Source: Desulfovibrio psychrotolerans (lineage in GTDB: Bacteria; Desulfobacterota; Desulfovibrionia; Desulfovibrionales; Desulfovibrionaceae). From it: a stretch of 64,000 nt of DNA. Below are positions 32,419-41,248 of the stretch, piece after piece. The translations under genes were made by a program, and so were the position numbers. Every line of letters starts with the position of its first letter. Position 1 is the stretch's first letter. The stretch lies in contig NZ_BLVP01000036.1 in the NCBI RefSeq assembly GCF_013340305.1, positions 31,344-95,343 of the forward strand, in the 5' to 3' direction. The notes beneath the pieces are model-generated. The model made no database searches. It saw nothing but the letters and a program-made list of their open reading frames with translations, and was not told the origin of the DNA.

Positions 32419-32590
32419 AGTGGCAGAGCGGCTTAAGGTGCGGCCCGAGTGGGTGCGCAAGGCGATTAAGCGCAAAGAGTTGCGCGGGCACAACGTGGGA
32501 ACGAAGGCGCGGCCGCGCTACAGGGTGCGGGAGGATGTTCTAAGCGCCTTCATAGACGCCCGGACCGTGAACGACATAGAGAGGGATTGA
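32396..32590 (+). CDS. Small HTH protein paired with the second recombinase
   Basis: A 64-residue protein of the MerR/excisionase (HTH_17) type: 'LTVVEVAERLKVRPEWVRKA' followed by the wing 'GTKARPRYRVREDVLSAFI'. It overlaps the recombinase stop by 23 bases with its own GGAGG, so the two are co-translated. It is a plausible directionality factor for that recombinase (inference). Confidence 0.65.
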   Translation: MQTLTVVEVAERLKVRPEWVRKAIKRKELRGHNVGTKARPRYRVREDVLSAFIDARTVNDIERD

Positions 32591-32591
32591 T

Positions 32592-32795
32592 ATGTCACTG
32601 GCGTGCAGAAAATGCGGCGCACCTACAAGCGCACCACGGGCGTTTGATGATTGCGAAAGAACGGTGCGGATACGTCGGTGTAAGCGTTGTGGGCATGAAG
32701 AAATGTCTGTTGAAGTATTCATGGTGACCATTACAAACACATTAGAGCATATTACATCAACTCAAAACAACATTGGTAGAATGAGAAAGGTATAA
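32592..32795 (+). CDS. Small phage zinc-ribbon protein
   Basis: A 67-residue protein with 'CRKCGAP' and 'RRCKRCGHEE', a four-cysteine zinc ribbon, similar in layout to Ogr-like or NrdR-like phage regulators. It starts 2 nt after the previous stop with AGAGGGA upstream. Confidence 0.55.
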   Translation: MSLACRKCGAPTSAPRAFDDCERTVRIRRCKRCGHEEMSVEVFMVTITNTLEHITSTQNNIGRMRKV

Positions 32796-32915
32796 ATTAA
32801 GTGTGTATACGCACGTAGGCACATCGCTGTGCGTGCTGCAATTTTATATCATAGGCGCATCTATTACAGGTGTGCCTTTTGTTTTGCTCAAAACGTCTAT
32901 CAAAAGAGGTTTGTT

Positions 32916-33536
32916 ATGGAAGAGACGAAGCACTTGTTACAGTCGCGCACCGTGTGGGGGGCTACCATCTCCATTCTGTGCGCCGTGCTTATGGCACTCG
33001 GGTACAGTGTGGATGATGCGGCACAGTCGCAAATGGTCGAAGTTGGTCTTTCCATCGGTGCCGTTGTGGGCGGTCTGTTGTCCGTATACGGCCGGATCAA
33101 GGCCACCAAGAGCGTAACCGCCAAGACGGGCACCAAGGCTTCCGGCGGCGTGGCGGGTGTTCTCCTGCTGTTCCTGCTGGTGCCGGTGGCGTTGCCTGGC
33201 TGCGCTCTTAAGGACCTTTCGCCGCATGAGAAAGGGCTGGCTGTCGGTAATGAACTGAATACGGCATACGCCGCATTGCATCAGGAATACCTTTCCCTGC
33301 ACGCATCCTTACCCCCGGCGGGCGTCCTGTTCCTTGAAAAGAAGGTGGCCCCGGCGATGGACACGGCCAAGCGGGCCATTGTCGCCTATGATGATGCGGC
33401 CATCATCTACGCCAGGACCAAGACCAAGCCGTTGAGCTGGTCGCAACTGCTTATTGATGCCGAAACCGCCTTGCAGGACTGCACCGCGCTTTTCATCAAG
33501 GCCCGTTCTTACCTCTACAGTGAAGGGGGTGAGTAA
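32916..33536 (+). CDS. Holin-like protein joined to a lipobox-bearing domain
   Basis: A 206-residue protein. The first ~70 residues have two hydrophobic helices ('WGATISILCAVLMALGY', 'VEVGLSIGAVVGGLLSVYG'), as in small phage holins. A basic linker and a third hydrophobic segment then end in 'VALPGC', a lipobox, followed by a soluble helical domain of ~110 residues. Holins permeabilise the inner membrane; lipoproteins in lysis cassettes act as outer-membrane spanins. This looks like both in one chain, but the lipobox is internal, so the prediction is uncertain. AGAGG precedes the ATG. Confidence 0.55.
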   Translation: MEETKHLLQSRTVWGATISILCAVLMALGYSVDDAAQSQMVEVGLSIGAVVGGLLSVYGRIKATKSVTAKTGTKASGGVAGVLLLFLLVPVALPGCALKDLSPHEKGLAVGNELNTAYAALHQEYLSLHASLPPAGVLFLEKKVAPAMDTAKRAIVAYDDAAIIYARTKTKPLSWSQLLIDAETALQDCTALFIKARSYLYSEGGE

Positions 33537-33748
33537 TGGACGCGCTTACCGCACTCGCAATGGCAGAAAGCGCCCTGCGTATAGGCATGCAGGGGTACGA
33601 GATGGCAAAGCGCTTGAGCGCAGAAGGCTACATCGTGCCGAGTCTGGAAGAGTTCGAACGCCAGACGGCCGCAATCCGCAACCTGCCCGACCTGACCCCC
33701 ACACCCGACAACACCGCACAGGACGGCGAAGAATGCCCGAGCGCATGA
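33536..33748 (+). CDS. Phage hypothetical protein in the lysis region, 70 residues
   Basis: A small helical protein starting 'MDALTALAMAESALRIGMQG'. Its ATG overlaps the previous stop codon and its 3' end overlaps the next gene by 16 bases, showing translational coupling. Function is unknown. Confidence 0.6.
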   Translation: MDALTALAMAESALRIGMQGYEMAKRLSAEGYIVPSLEEFERQTAAIRNLPDLTPTPDNTAQDGEECPSA

Positions 33749-34053
33749 CCCTTGAAACCGTTTTGCAATGGATGGGGGGCTGGTGCCCCCCTGTCCTGCT
33801 GGCAATGATCGGCGGGTGTATCCGCCTGCTGCGCGGCGGTTCGCCATGCTCCATCAAGGGCGTGGTGGCATCCCTCGCTATCGCGGGCTTCACCGGGTGG
33901 GTGACGCATGGATTTTTACAAAGCCTGGGCATCCCGCCCGCCGCCGTATCATCCGGCACGGCCATAGCTGGCTATTCCGGCGGCAAGCTGCTTGATGTGC
34001 TTTCCGAACGCGTTTGCAACGCCGCCAAGACCCTCAAGCCTGACAAGGGGTAG
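33733..34053 (+). CDS. Phage holin, LydA/Phage_holin_3-like
   Basis: A 106-residue protein with three hydrophobic segments and the holin-type stretch 'SIKGVVASLAIAGFTGWV' and 'AVSSGTAIAGYSGGKLLDVL', as in LydA-type holins. It forms the inner-membrane lesion that releases endolysin. The start at 33733 was chosen inside a longer frame because the upstream extension overlaps two other genes. Confidence 0.7.
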   Translation: MPERMTLETVLQWMGGWCPPVLLAMIGGCIRLLRGGSPCSIKGVVASLAIAGFTGWVTHGFLQSLGIPPAAVSSGTAIAGYSGGKLLDVLSERVCNAAKTLKPDKG

Positions 34054-34056
34054 AGC

Positions 34057-34410
34057 ATGGACGCACCCTTACCCGAAACCGCCCAGGTAGTAGCGGACAT
34101 CATAGGCCGTGAACATGCGCTGGCGCTGGCCCGCATGTGTAAGTGCCGTTCTCTGTATATCCCGAAGCGCCTGCCGCCGAAGCATTGGCTGCGGGATGTG
34201 GTGGGCGATGCCAACGCGGAAGCCCTGGCCGAAGAGTTCCCCGGCTTCATTTTGCCTATGGCGAAGTGCGCAAACGTGATCCGTGCGGAAAGGGACAAGT
34301 GCATCCTGCAAATGCGCCATGAGGGGATGAACGCGGCCGAAATCGCTGCACGTGTCGGAGTGGCAGAAAGAACAGTGTATACAGTTGTTTGCAACCATAC
34401 GCGCCAGTAG
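34057..34410 (+). CDS. Mor-like transcription activator
   Basis: A 117-residue protein of the Mor/C type from Mu-like phages: 'REHALALARMCKCRSLYIPK' in the N-terminal dimerisation part and the HTH 'GMNAAEIAARVGVAERTVYTV' at the C-terminus. Mor activates phage middle promoters by binding an inverted repeat near -35. It is encoded just before the packaging genes and is a good candidate for the late-gene activator. Confidence 0.75.
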   Translation: MDAPLPETAQVVADIIGREHALALARMCKCRSLYIPKRLPPKHWLRDVVGDANAEALAEEFPGFILPMAKCANVIRAERDKCILQMRHEGMNAAEIAARVGVAERTVYTVVCNHTRQ

Positions 34411-34477
34411 GGTGCAAGCGTTTAGCATTCAAACCGCAACATTCCCCAATAACTTGCCGGTTCAAACACTGGACGCC

Positions 34478-34503
34478 GCTAAAAGCAGCTAAACGCCGCT
34501 AAA
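34478..34503 (+). promoter_or_regulatory. Three GCTAAA repeats at 10-bp spacing
   Basis: GCTAAA occurs at 34478, 34488 and 34498, i.e. on one face of the helix, in the spacer between the Mor-like activator and the terminase genes. This is a plausible activator-binding array for the late promoter. No clear -10 element is identified. Confidence 0.4.
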
Positions 34504-34632
34504 CGGGTCCTTCCGGGAGGGGCTTTCAGCGGGTAACCCTGCCCCTCGGGATTTTCGGTGTGCGTGGATTTCAAAACCAATTTTCTGTTTCTCACATTAA
34601 AAGTATGTGGAAAAGCCGGTTAAGGGGCTGGA

Positions 34633-35187
34633 ATGGCGACAGAAGCGAAAAAGAAAAAACAGAAAAAAACGGAGAGTTTTACACAGGTTGGCGGGGGCAC
34701 TGTGGATATGCAGGGCCTCGCGCTTGCTTTGGGGCTGTCTTTGCCCACCATCCGTACCCGTTTGCGCGAGGGGTTGCCCTGTGTCCAGCAAGGGGGCAGG
34801 GGGGCCGCCTGGGTGTTCGACCTGGCCGAGTGTGTGAAGTGGCACACTGACCGGGCTGTTTCCAAGGCTGTCGGTGATGTAGGCGACGAAGTGCCGAAGG
34901 CCGTACTGGATCGGCGGCTTTTGGTTGCCCAGGTGCGTTGCAAAGAGATTGAGGCCGCCAAGCTGTCCGGCGAGGTGGCCCCGATTGAAGAGATGGAACG
35001 CGCTTTGACGGCCGCCTTTGTGGAGGTGCGTCAGGCTTTGCTGTCCATCCCGGAACGCACCGCCTTGCGCCTGATGGCTGCGGACGATGAGACAGAGATT
35101 AAAGCGATCCTTGAAGAGGAAATCGACCTTGCATTGAATGCCTTGAGTGAGGCCGATCTGTTGGAGAAAGTAGACGATGCCGATTGA
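34633..35187 (+). CDS. Terminase small subunit (Nu1-like)
   Basis: A 184-residue DNA-packaging protein. After a Lys-rich start it shows a winged-helix segment 'MQGLALALGLSLPTIRTRL' and 'GAAWVFDLAECVKWH', then a helical C-terminal region as in Nu1/DUF1441 proteins. It recognises the packaging site and loads the large subunit. It overlaps the terL gene by 11 bases. Confidence 0.8.
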   Translation: MATEAKKKKQKKTESFTQVGGGTVDMQGLALALGLSLPTIRTRLREGLPCVQQGGRGAAWVFDLAECVKWHTDRAVSKAVGDVGDEVPKAVLDRRLLVAQVRCKEIEAAKLSGEVAPIEEMERALTAAFVEVRQALLSIPERTALRLMAADDETEIKAILEEEIDLALNALSEADLLEKVDDAD

Positions 35188-37102
35188 GTTCGGAAGCCTG
35201 ACCAACTTCAAAGGCTTACGGGAAGCCTTTCGTAAAGCCTCGCGCAACCTTCGCGCGCCGGAACGCCTGACCGTTTCCGAATGGGCGGACCGTTACCGCC
35301 ACATAGGCCAGGCGAATGCCACGCCGGGGCCGTGGCGCACGGACAACGCACCGTATCAGCGTGGCCCTATGGACTGCATAGGCGACAGGGTGACACGCCG
35401 CATAACCCTGATGTGGGCAGCACAGACGGGAAAGACCGAGGTAATCAACAACGGCATAGGCTACGCCATTGCCCAGGAGCCGAAAAGCTGCATGATGATG
35501 CAGCCGACGCAATCCGACCTTAAGACCTGGACCGAAACCAAGCTTACCCCGTTGTTGCGTGATACTCCCGTGATCCGGGATAAGGTCGCAAAGCCGCGCG
35601 GCCGCGATGGCGTGAACAACTCCCTAATGAAGTCGTACCCCGGCGGCTTCCTCATGTTCTCCTGGTCTGGATCAACCAACACCATGCGCGGCCGTTCCGC
35701 CCCGGTAATCAACTGTGATGAAATCGACGGCTATACCATGAGCGAAGAGGGCGACCCGGTGCAACTGCTGTGGCAGCGTGCCGCAACCTTCGGGGACCGT
35801 CGCAAGCTGTTGGAAACCAGTACCCCCACGATCAAGGGTTTTTCCAGGGTGGAGAAGTCATACTTGGCCGGTGACCGTCGCAAGTATTGGCTACCGTGCC
35901 CGCACTGTAACCAATTCCAGACGCTTAAGTGGTCCCAAGTCGTTTGGGACAAGGACGACGACGGAACGCACAGGCCAGATACCGCCGTATATGTGTGTGA
36001 GCACTGCGGATGCATCATCGAAGACAAGCACAAGCCCGCCATGCTCAAGGCTGGCGAGTGGCGCGCGGAACGTCCCTTTATGGGGCATGCGTCGTTCCAC
36101 CTCAATGAGTTGTATAGCCCGTGGCGCAAGTGGCGGGACATTGTACAGAGCTTTCTGGATAAGAAGCACGCGGGAGACTTGCAGAGTTTCGTCAATGTCT
36201 CGCTTGCGGAAACCTGGGAAGAGGAAGGCGAAACCGTAGACGATACCGGCCTGATGCAGCGCCGGGAAGAATACGGGGCCGATGTACCTGCCGGTGCCTA
36301 CATTCTGACCGCAGGCATTGATACGCAGCCGGACCGCCTGGAAGTGGAGGTGGTCGCATGGGGCCACGGTGAAGAATCCTGGTCCGTGGAATATGCCATT
36401 CTGTACGGCGATCCTGACCAGCCGGACGTGTGGGAAGCCCTGGACGATTTTCTTGATCGACGCTGGACCACTGCGGAAGGCGTGGAAATGTCCATTTCCT
36501 GTACCTGTATCGACTCGGGCGGTGCCAACACCCAAGCCGTGTACGGCTACTGCAAGAAACGCAAGGGGCAGCGTGTGTTCGCCGTGAAGGGCAAGGGTGG
36601 CGACGGCGTGCCCGTTGTGTCCGCGCCAACCAAACGCAAGACCGGCCGCCGCAGTGGCCGCCCTGTGGAGCTTTTCACCGTCGGCACCGACCAGGCAAAG
36701 ACTCTGTTGTACAAGCGCCTTGCCTTGCCCGGTTCCGGCCCTGGTCGCTGTCACTGGCCCGCCCACTATCAGGACGAATACTTCCGAATGCTTACCGCAG
36801 AAAAGTGCGTCACCCGGTACGTGAAGGGATTCCCCAAACGTGAATGGGTGAAGGTGCGCCCGCGAAACGAGGCGCTTGATTGCCGCGTCTACGCCCACGC
36901 CGCCCTGGTCATTTTGAACCCGAACTTCACCCGCTTTGAAAAGCGCTTGGCAAAGCAGGCTGCGGCCATGCCCGAGGAAGTGACGGCCGTTGCGGCCGAA
37001 ACTGCAAAAACCGCAGAGGAAGCAGCGCCGGAAATGGGGCAGAAACGCAGAAAGGTTAAACAGCGGCGCAAAACGCGGCGTTCAAACTTTGTGATGGGTT
37101 GA
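35177..37102 (+). CDS. Terminase large subunit (lambda gpA family)
   Basis: A 641-residue packaging ATPase and nuclease. Features are 'APERLTVSEWADRYRHIG', the Walker-A-like 'AAQTGKTEVINNG', 'NCDEIDGY' near the Walker B position, 'WLPCPHCNQFQTLKW' and 'VCEHCGCIIED' (zinc-ribbon cysteines typical of gpA), and a C-terminal nuclease with 'TAGIDTQPDRLEVEVVAWG'. Length and order match GpA of lambda-type phages. It forms the packaging motor at the portal. Confidence 0.92.
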   Translation: MPIEFGSLTNFKGLREAFRKASRNLRAPERLTVSEWADRYRHIGQANATPGPWRTDNAPYQRGPMDCIGDRVTRRITLMWAAQTGKTEVINNGIGYAIAQEPKSCMMMQPTQSDLKTWTETKLTPLLRDTPVIRDKVAKPRGRDGVNNSLMKSYPGGFLMFSWSGSTNTMRGRSAPVINCDEIDGYTMSEEGDPVQLLWQRAATFGDRRKLLETSTPTIKGFSRVEKSYLAGDRRKYWLPCPHCNQFQTLKWSQVVWDKDDDGTHRPDTAVYVCEHCGCIIEDKHKPAMLKAGEWRAERPFMGHASFHLNELYSPWRKWRDIVQSFLDKKHAGDLQSFVNVSLAETWEEEGETVDDTGLMQRREEYGADVPAGAYILTAGIDTQPDRLEVEVVAWGHGEESWSVEYAILYGDPDQPDVWEALDDFLDRRWTTAEGVEMSISCTCIDSGGANTQAVYGYCKKRKGQRVFAVKGKGGDGVPVVSAPTKRKTGRRSGRPVELFTVGTDQAKTLLYKRLALPGSGPGRCHWPAHYQDEYFRMLTAEKCVTRYVKGFPKREWVKVRPRNEALDCRVYAHAALVILNPNFTRFEKRLAKQAAAMPEEVTAVAAETAKTAEEAAPEMGQKRRKVKQRRKTRRSNFVMG

Positions 37103-37605
37103 TGAACAGCATTCCGAAACAGATTTACCGTGGATCATCCGTTACGTGTTCCCTTGCACTGGACGGCTACCAGCCTTCGGAAGGGTGGGCGGCAACGCTT
37201 ACCCTTCGCGGAGGCGCAAAGCACGACGTGGAAGGAACGGCGGACGGTGATAGCTTCGCCTTTTCCCTGCCTACGGACATGGCCGTGGGGCGCTACTGGT
37301 GGCAGGTGATCGTACAGCGGGATGGTGAACAACAGGTTGCCCTGTCCGGTGAATTGGTTGTGCTGGTGAACCTGCTTGAGGTGGACAACTACGACGGCCG
37401 CACAGAGGCCGAAATTGCCCTGGAAGCAATCAACGCCGTCTTGGCGAACCGGGCGACCAAGGACCAGCAAAGCTACAAAATCAAAGACCGTGAGTTACAG
37501 CGCATGAGCGTTGCCGACCTACTTAAGCTGCGGTCCTTCTTTGTCTCCCGCGTTAACAAAGAGCGCGGTAAGGGCGGTATACGCTCCATAGGGATACGGT
37601 TCTGA
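37102..37605 (+). CDS. Head-tail connector protein with C-terminal gpW-like motif
   Basis: A 167-residue protein between terminase and portal, where lambda has gpW. The N-terminal ~90 residues form beta strands resembling an Ig-like fold. The C-terminal part 'YKIKDRELQRMSVADLLKLR' matches the short gpW-like/phage connector motif. Its ATG overlaps the terminase stop codon. Confidence 0.6.
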   Translation: MNSIPKQIYRGSSVTCSLALDGYQPSEGWAATLTLRGGAKHDVEGTADGDSFAFSLPTDMAVGRYWWQVIVQRDGEQQVALSGELVVLVNLLEVDNYDGRTEAEIALEAINAVLANRATKDQQSYKIKDRELQRMSVADLLKLRSFFVSRVNKERGKGGIRSIGIRF

Positions 37606-39164
37606 TGGGTAAGATTTCCGATTTTTTCAGAATGGGCCGCAGGGCCGCAGACATTGAGCCGCAGCCGGAACCCCGCCGCCATACCCGTAAGGCGTTGCCA
37701 CGTATTACCTTGCGTGGCTATGAATCCGCCGAAGGTGGCCGCCTTGAATCCTCCTGGTCCCGCATTCCGCAAAGCCCGATTACCATTGTGGAACGTGAGT
37801 GGCTTACTTTGTGTGCGCGTGGGCGTGATGCGCAGATGAACATGGACCACGGCAAAAAGTTTTTGCGACTAGTGCGTAAAAATGTGGTTGGTGCATCGGG
37901 CGTTCTCGTTATTCCTACTGTCACCTTCCCGGATGGCAGCATGGACGCACTGGCCTGCAAGGCCATTGCGGAAGCCTGGCGCGAGTGGGGCTTGATGCCC
38001 GAAGTAACGGAAACGCTTACCTGGCGAGAACTGCAAGGGTTGGCCGTTCAGAGCGTTGCGCGTGATGGTGAAATTTTTGTGCAGAAGCTGAAAGGGCGGG
38101 ACTATGGCAAGTACCGCTATCAACTGCAACTGATTGACGCTACCCGCATCCCCCCGACTTTGCGCGAAGACTTGCGCAACGGCAACCGCATTCGCGCTGG
38201 TATCGAATTTACCCCCGCAGGCAAGCGGGTTGCCTTCTATATCCGTGTTGATGTTGAAGACTATGCAGACGGCTACACGTTCGGCGGTGCAAAGTACCAG
38301 CGTGTACCGGCTTCCGACATGATTCACCTGTTTTTGCCTGAGTTCATAGGGCAGCCGCGCGGCCTGTCATGGATGGGAACCGCATTGAAGCGCCTGCATC
38401 ATCTTTCCCGCTATGAAACCGCCGCCGTTATCAACGCGCGGGTGGGGGCCACGAAGTCCGGTTTTTTCCAGGCCGACCCCGAATATGTGGACGTTACGGG
38501 CGACCCCGAAGACGAACTGGATTTTCCCGAGTTCGCAGAGCCGGGAGAGTTCGACGTTATCCCCCCCGGCTACACCTTCAAGGAATACAACCCGCAGTAC
38601 CCGCAGGGCGAGTTCAAGACTTTCACTAGTGCGTGTCTCACATCGGCCGCCGCCGGGTTGGACGTATCCTATTCCGCACTAACCGGGGACCTTTCAGGCG
38701 CAAACTATTCCAGCCTACGGGCCGGGGCGCTTGATGAGCGCGAAACCTGGAAGGACTTGCAGCAATGGTTCGTGGATAAGCTGGTGCGGTCTGTGTACGA
38801 GGATTGGGTTTCTGTGGCCGTACTGGCCCAGGCCATAACCATAGGGCCTACGCCCCTGCGCATTGACCGCGTGGCGCAATACAAGCGCGCCAGGTTTCAG
38901 CCGCGCCGGTGGGCCTGGGTTGATCCGGCCAAGGATGCCAACGCCCACCGCACGGAACAGGACGGCCTTATGCGGTCTGTGTCCGAATCCATCCGCGAAA
39001 GCGGCCGTGATCCTGATGAGGTGTTTGATGAAATCGCAGAGGAGCGCCGTAAGTGGGGTGAAAAGGGCATTGCCCTGGCAGCAACTAAGGCGGCCCCGAT
39101 AATTGAGGAGGAACCGGATAATGCCGACGAAGCAGCCGGAACAGACGAAACCGACAAGGGATAG
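37605..39164 (+). CDS. Portal protein (lambda gpB family)
   Basis: A 519-residue protein of the lambda portal family: 'RGRDAQMNMDHGKKFLRLVRK', 'NVVGASG', 'LQLIDATRIPP', 'IHLFLPEFIGQPRGLSW' and 'LTGDLSGANYSSLRAGALDE'. It forms the dodecameric ring for DNA entry. The 3' end overlaps the protease-capsid gene by 44 bases. Confidence 0.92.
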   Translation: MGKISDFFRMGRRAADIEPQPEPRRHTRKALPRITLRGYESAEGGRLESSWSRIPQSPITIVEREWLTLCARGRDAQMNMDHGKKFLRLVRKNVVGASGVLVIPTVTFPDGSMDALACKAIAEAWREWGLMPEVTETLTWRELQGLAVQSVARDGEIFVQKLKGRDYGKYRYQLQLIDATRIPPTLREDLRNGNRIRAGIEFTPAGKRVAFYIRVDVEDYADGYTFGGAKYQRVPASDMIHLFLPEFIGQPRGLSWMGTALKRLHHLSRYETAAVINARVGATKSGFFQADPEYVDVTGDPEDELDFPEFAEPGEFDVIPPGYTFKEYNPQYPQGEFKTFTSACLTSAAAGLDVSYSALTGDLSGANYSSLRAGALDERETWKDLQQWFVDKLVRSVYEDWVSVAVLAQAITIGPTPLRIDRVAQYKRARFQPRRWAWVDPAKDANAHRTEQDGLMRSVSESIRESGRDPDEVFDEIAEERRKWGEKGIALAATKAAPIIEEEPDNADEAAGTDETDKG

Positions 39165-41001
39165 CATCAAATCCACGGCCACGCGGGCCTTTTTCCCGAT
39201 TGATGGTGTGCGTTCCGTAGATGAGGAAAAGCGCACGGTGGAAGTTGCCTTTTCCAGTGATGCGGAAATTGAACAGTGGTGGCGTGCCGTCCTTGTGCTG
39301 GAACACTCAAGCAACGCCGTGCGCCTGGACCGTCTGAACAACGGCGGGGCGGTTCTGTTCAACCATGACCGTAACGCCCATATCGCAGTGGTCGAATCTG
39401 CACGGGTTGATGCGGACGGCAAGGGCCGCGCCGTGGTCCGGTTCGGCAGGGGCAAACATGCGGATGAGAAGTTTACGGACGTGAAGGACGGCATTTTGCG
39501 TCACATCTCCGTAGGCTTTGAAGTGCATGAACTCAAGCTGGTTGAGGTCCGCGAAGACGACACCGATGTGTACCGGGCTACCGATTGGGAACCCTATGAA
39601 ATTTCGTTCGTAACCATCCCCCTGGACCCGTCCGTGGGGGTTGGGCGCGGCCGTGGTGGCGCGCCTGAAACTGAAACCCTTCCGAATATGGAGGAAAGGA
39701 CTATGCCCAATACAGGCACTATTGTATCCGGCGGAGGCGCGCCGCAGGTTGTTGATGAACAGGCCGTGCGTGAACAGGCCATGCAGGCGGAACGCGACCG
39801 CGCAAATACCATTCTGACCTTGGGGCGTCAGTACAGCGCCCCGGAAGATGCGGAAAAGTTCGTGCGTGATAACAAGACGCCCGAAGAGTTCCAGAGCTTC
39901 CTGCTCAAGGAACTGGACGGCCGCAGCAAAAAGCCCACCCCGGACGAAAAGAATGACGCCGTGGGCCTGTCTGAACAGGAAGTGCAGCGCTACAGTGTTG
40001 TGAAGGTGCTGCGTTGCCTGGACCCCAACAACGCACATAGCAAGGCCGTGCGTGAAGCCGCCGCGCTGGAATTGGAAGCATCCGAAGCCGCCGCCCGCCG
40101 AATGGGGCGCGAGGCAACCGGCATTGTCATTCCCCCCGAAGTGCTGCGTGCCCCGGTTCTGCGTACCTACAGCACCAGCAATGCCGCCGCCCCACATGGC
40201 GGAAACTTGGTAAGCACTGACCTGCTTGCAGGTAGCTTTATCGAGATGCTGCGCAAGCGTACCCTGCTGATGCAGTACGGAACGCAGCTTGCCGGGCTGG
40301 TGGGTAATGTGGGCATTCCCAAGCAGCTTTCCGGCGCAACCGGCTACGTCGTCGGAGAAGACGAAGACGTACCTGGTTCCGACGGTGATTTCGGGCAGTT
40401 GAACCTTACCCCCACCACGGTAGGCGCGCTGGCCGAGGTTACCCGCCGCCTGCTTATGCAGTCGAGCCTGGACGTTGAAGCCCTTATCCGCTTCGACCTG
40501 GCAAAGGCCGTGGGCCTGAAAATTGACCAGCTTGGCTTCTACGGTACCGGGGTGAATGAACCCCTGGGCATCAAGAATATTAGCGGCGTAAACGCTGTTC
40601 CGTTCGCCACCAGCGGCAAGCCTACCTTTGCCGAACTGGTGCAGATGGAAAGCGAAATTGCCGCCGATGATGCCGACGTGGACAACATGGCATACATCGT
40701 CAACGCCAAGACGCGCGGCCACGCCAAGACCACGCCCAAGTTCGCCAACACCGAGGCAACCATTTGGGAACCTGGCAACACCATCAACGGTTACAACGCT
40801 GGCGTTACCAACCAGGTAGCCGCGGCCGATGCGTTCTTCGGCAACTTCGCGGACCTTATTATCGGCATGTGGGGCGGTCTGGAACTGACCCTTGACCCCT
40901 ACACCCATAGCGCAAAGGGCCGCCTGCGCATCGTGGCGATGCAGGATGTGGACATTGCGGCCCGCCGCGCCGAATCGTTCTGTGTGGGCACTACTGCTTA
41001 A
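39121..41001 (+). CDS. Fused prohead protease and major capsid protein (HK97 type)
   Basis: A 626-residue fusion. Residues ~15-180 are an S78-type prohead protease: 'GAVLFNHDRNAHIAV' (His), 'LRHISVGFEVHEL' (Ser) and 'EPYEISFVTIPLDPSVGVGR'. A charged delta-like scaffold segment follows (~190-330), then the HK97-fold capsid protein ('VLRTYSTSNAAAPHGG', 'LLMQYGTQLAGLVGNVGIPK', 'TVGALAEVTRRLLMQSSLDVE', 'NAYIVNAKTR'-like strands). Protease and capsid are separate genes in HK97; the fusion likely self-processes. The ATG at 39121 has AGGAGG. Confidence 0.9.
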   Translation: MPTKQPEQTKPTRDSIKSTATRAFFPIDGVRSVDEEKRTVEVAFSSDAEIEQWWRAVLVLEHSSNAVRLDRLNNGGAVLFNHDRNAHIAVVESARVDADGKGRAVVRFGRGKHADEKFTDVKDGILRHISVGFEVHELKLVEVREDDTDVYRATDWEPYEISFVTIPLDPSVGVGRGRGGAPETETLPNMEERTMPNTGTIVSGGGAPQVVDEQAVREQAMQAERDRANTILTLGRQYSAPEDAEKFVRDNKTPEEFQSFLLKELDGRSKKPTPDEKNDAVGLSEQEVQRYSVVKVLRCLDPNNAHSKAVREAAALELEASEAAARRMGREATGIVIPPEVLRAPVLRTYSTSNAAAPHGGNLVSTDLLAGSFIEMLRKRTLLMQYGTQLAGLVGNVGIPKQLSGATGYVVGEDEDVPGSDGDFGQLNLTPTTVGALAEVTRRLLMQSSLDVEALIRFDLAKAVGLKIDQLGFYGTGVNEPLGIKNISGVNAVPFATSGKPTFAELVQMESEIAADDADVDNMAYIVNAKTRGHAKTTPKFANTEATIWEPGNTINGYNAGVTNQVAAADAFFGNFADLIIGMWGGLELTLDPYTHSAKGRLRIVAMQDVDIAARRAESFCVGTTA

Positions 41002-41054
41002 CGACAACGCACAACCGGGGCGGCCCCGCCGCCCCGTACCATAAGGGGTAGAAC

Positions 41055-41246
41055 ATGGCCCGCAAGACTGAAAAGACCATGACTATCAAGATTCTCGGGG
41101 AAAAGGGTACCGCCGTTCTCATTGACGGCGAAATGGTCATGCCTGATTCGGTTGTTACTGTTTCGCTTGATGTGGCGCGTAACCTCATCTATCGGGAACG
41201 CGCTGTAAAGGCTGACGAGGCGGACACTAAGGCCAAGAGTAAGTAA
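41055..41246 (+). CDS. Small phage protein after the capsid gene
   Basis: A 63-residue protein with a short beta region ('VLIDGEMVMPDSVVTVSLD') and a charged tail. Position suggests a head accessory protein, but no family is recognised. Confidence 0.5.
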   Translation: MARKTEKTMTIKILGEKGTAVLIDGEMVMPDSVVTVSLDVARNLIYRERAVKADEADTKAKSK

Positions 41247-41248
41247 TC

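Noticed and set aside
39307..41007. 566-codon minus-strand frame opposite the capsid gene
   Set aside because: The plus frame is a certain HK97-type capsid protein, and the antisense product has no recognisable features.
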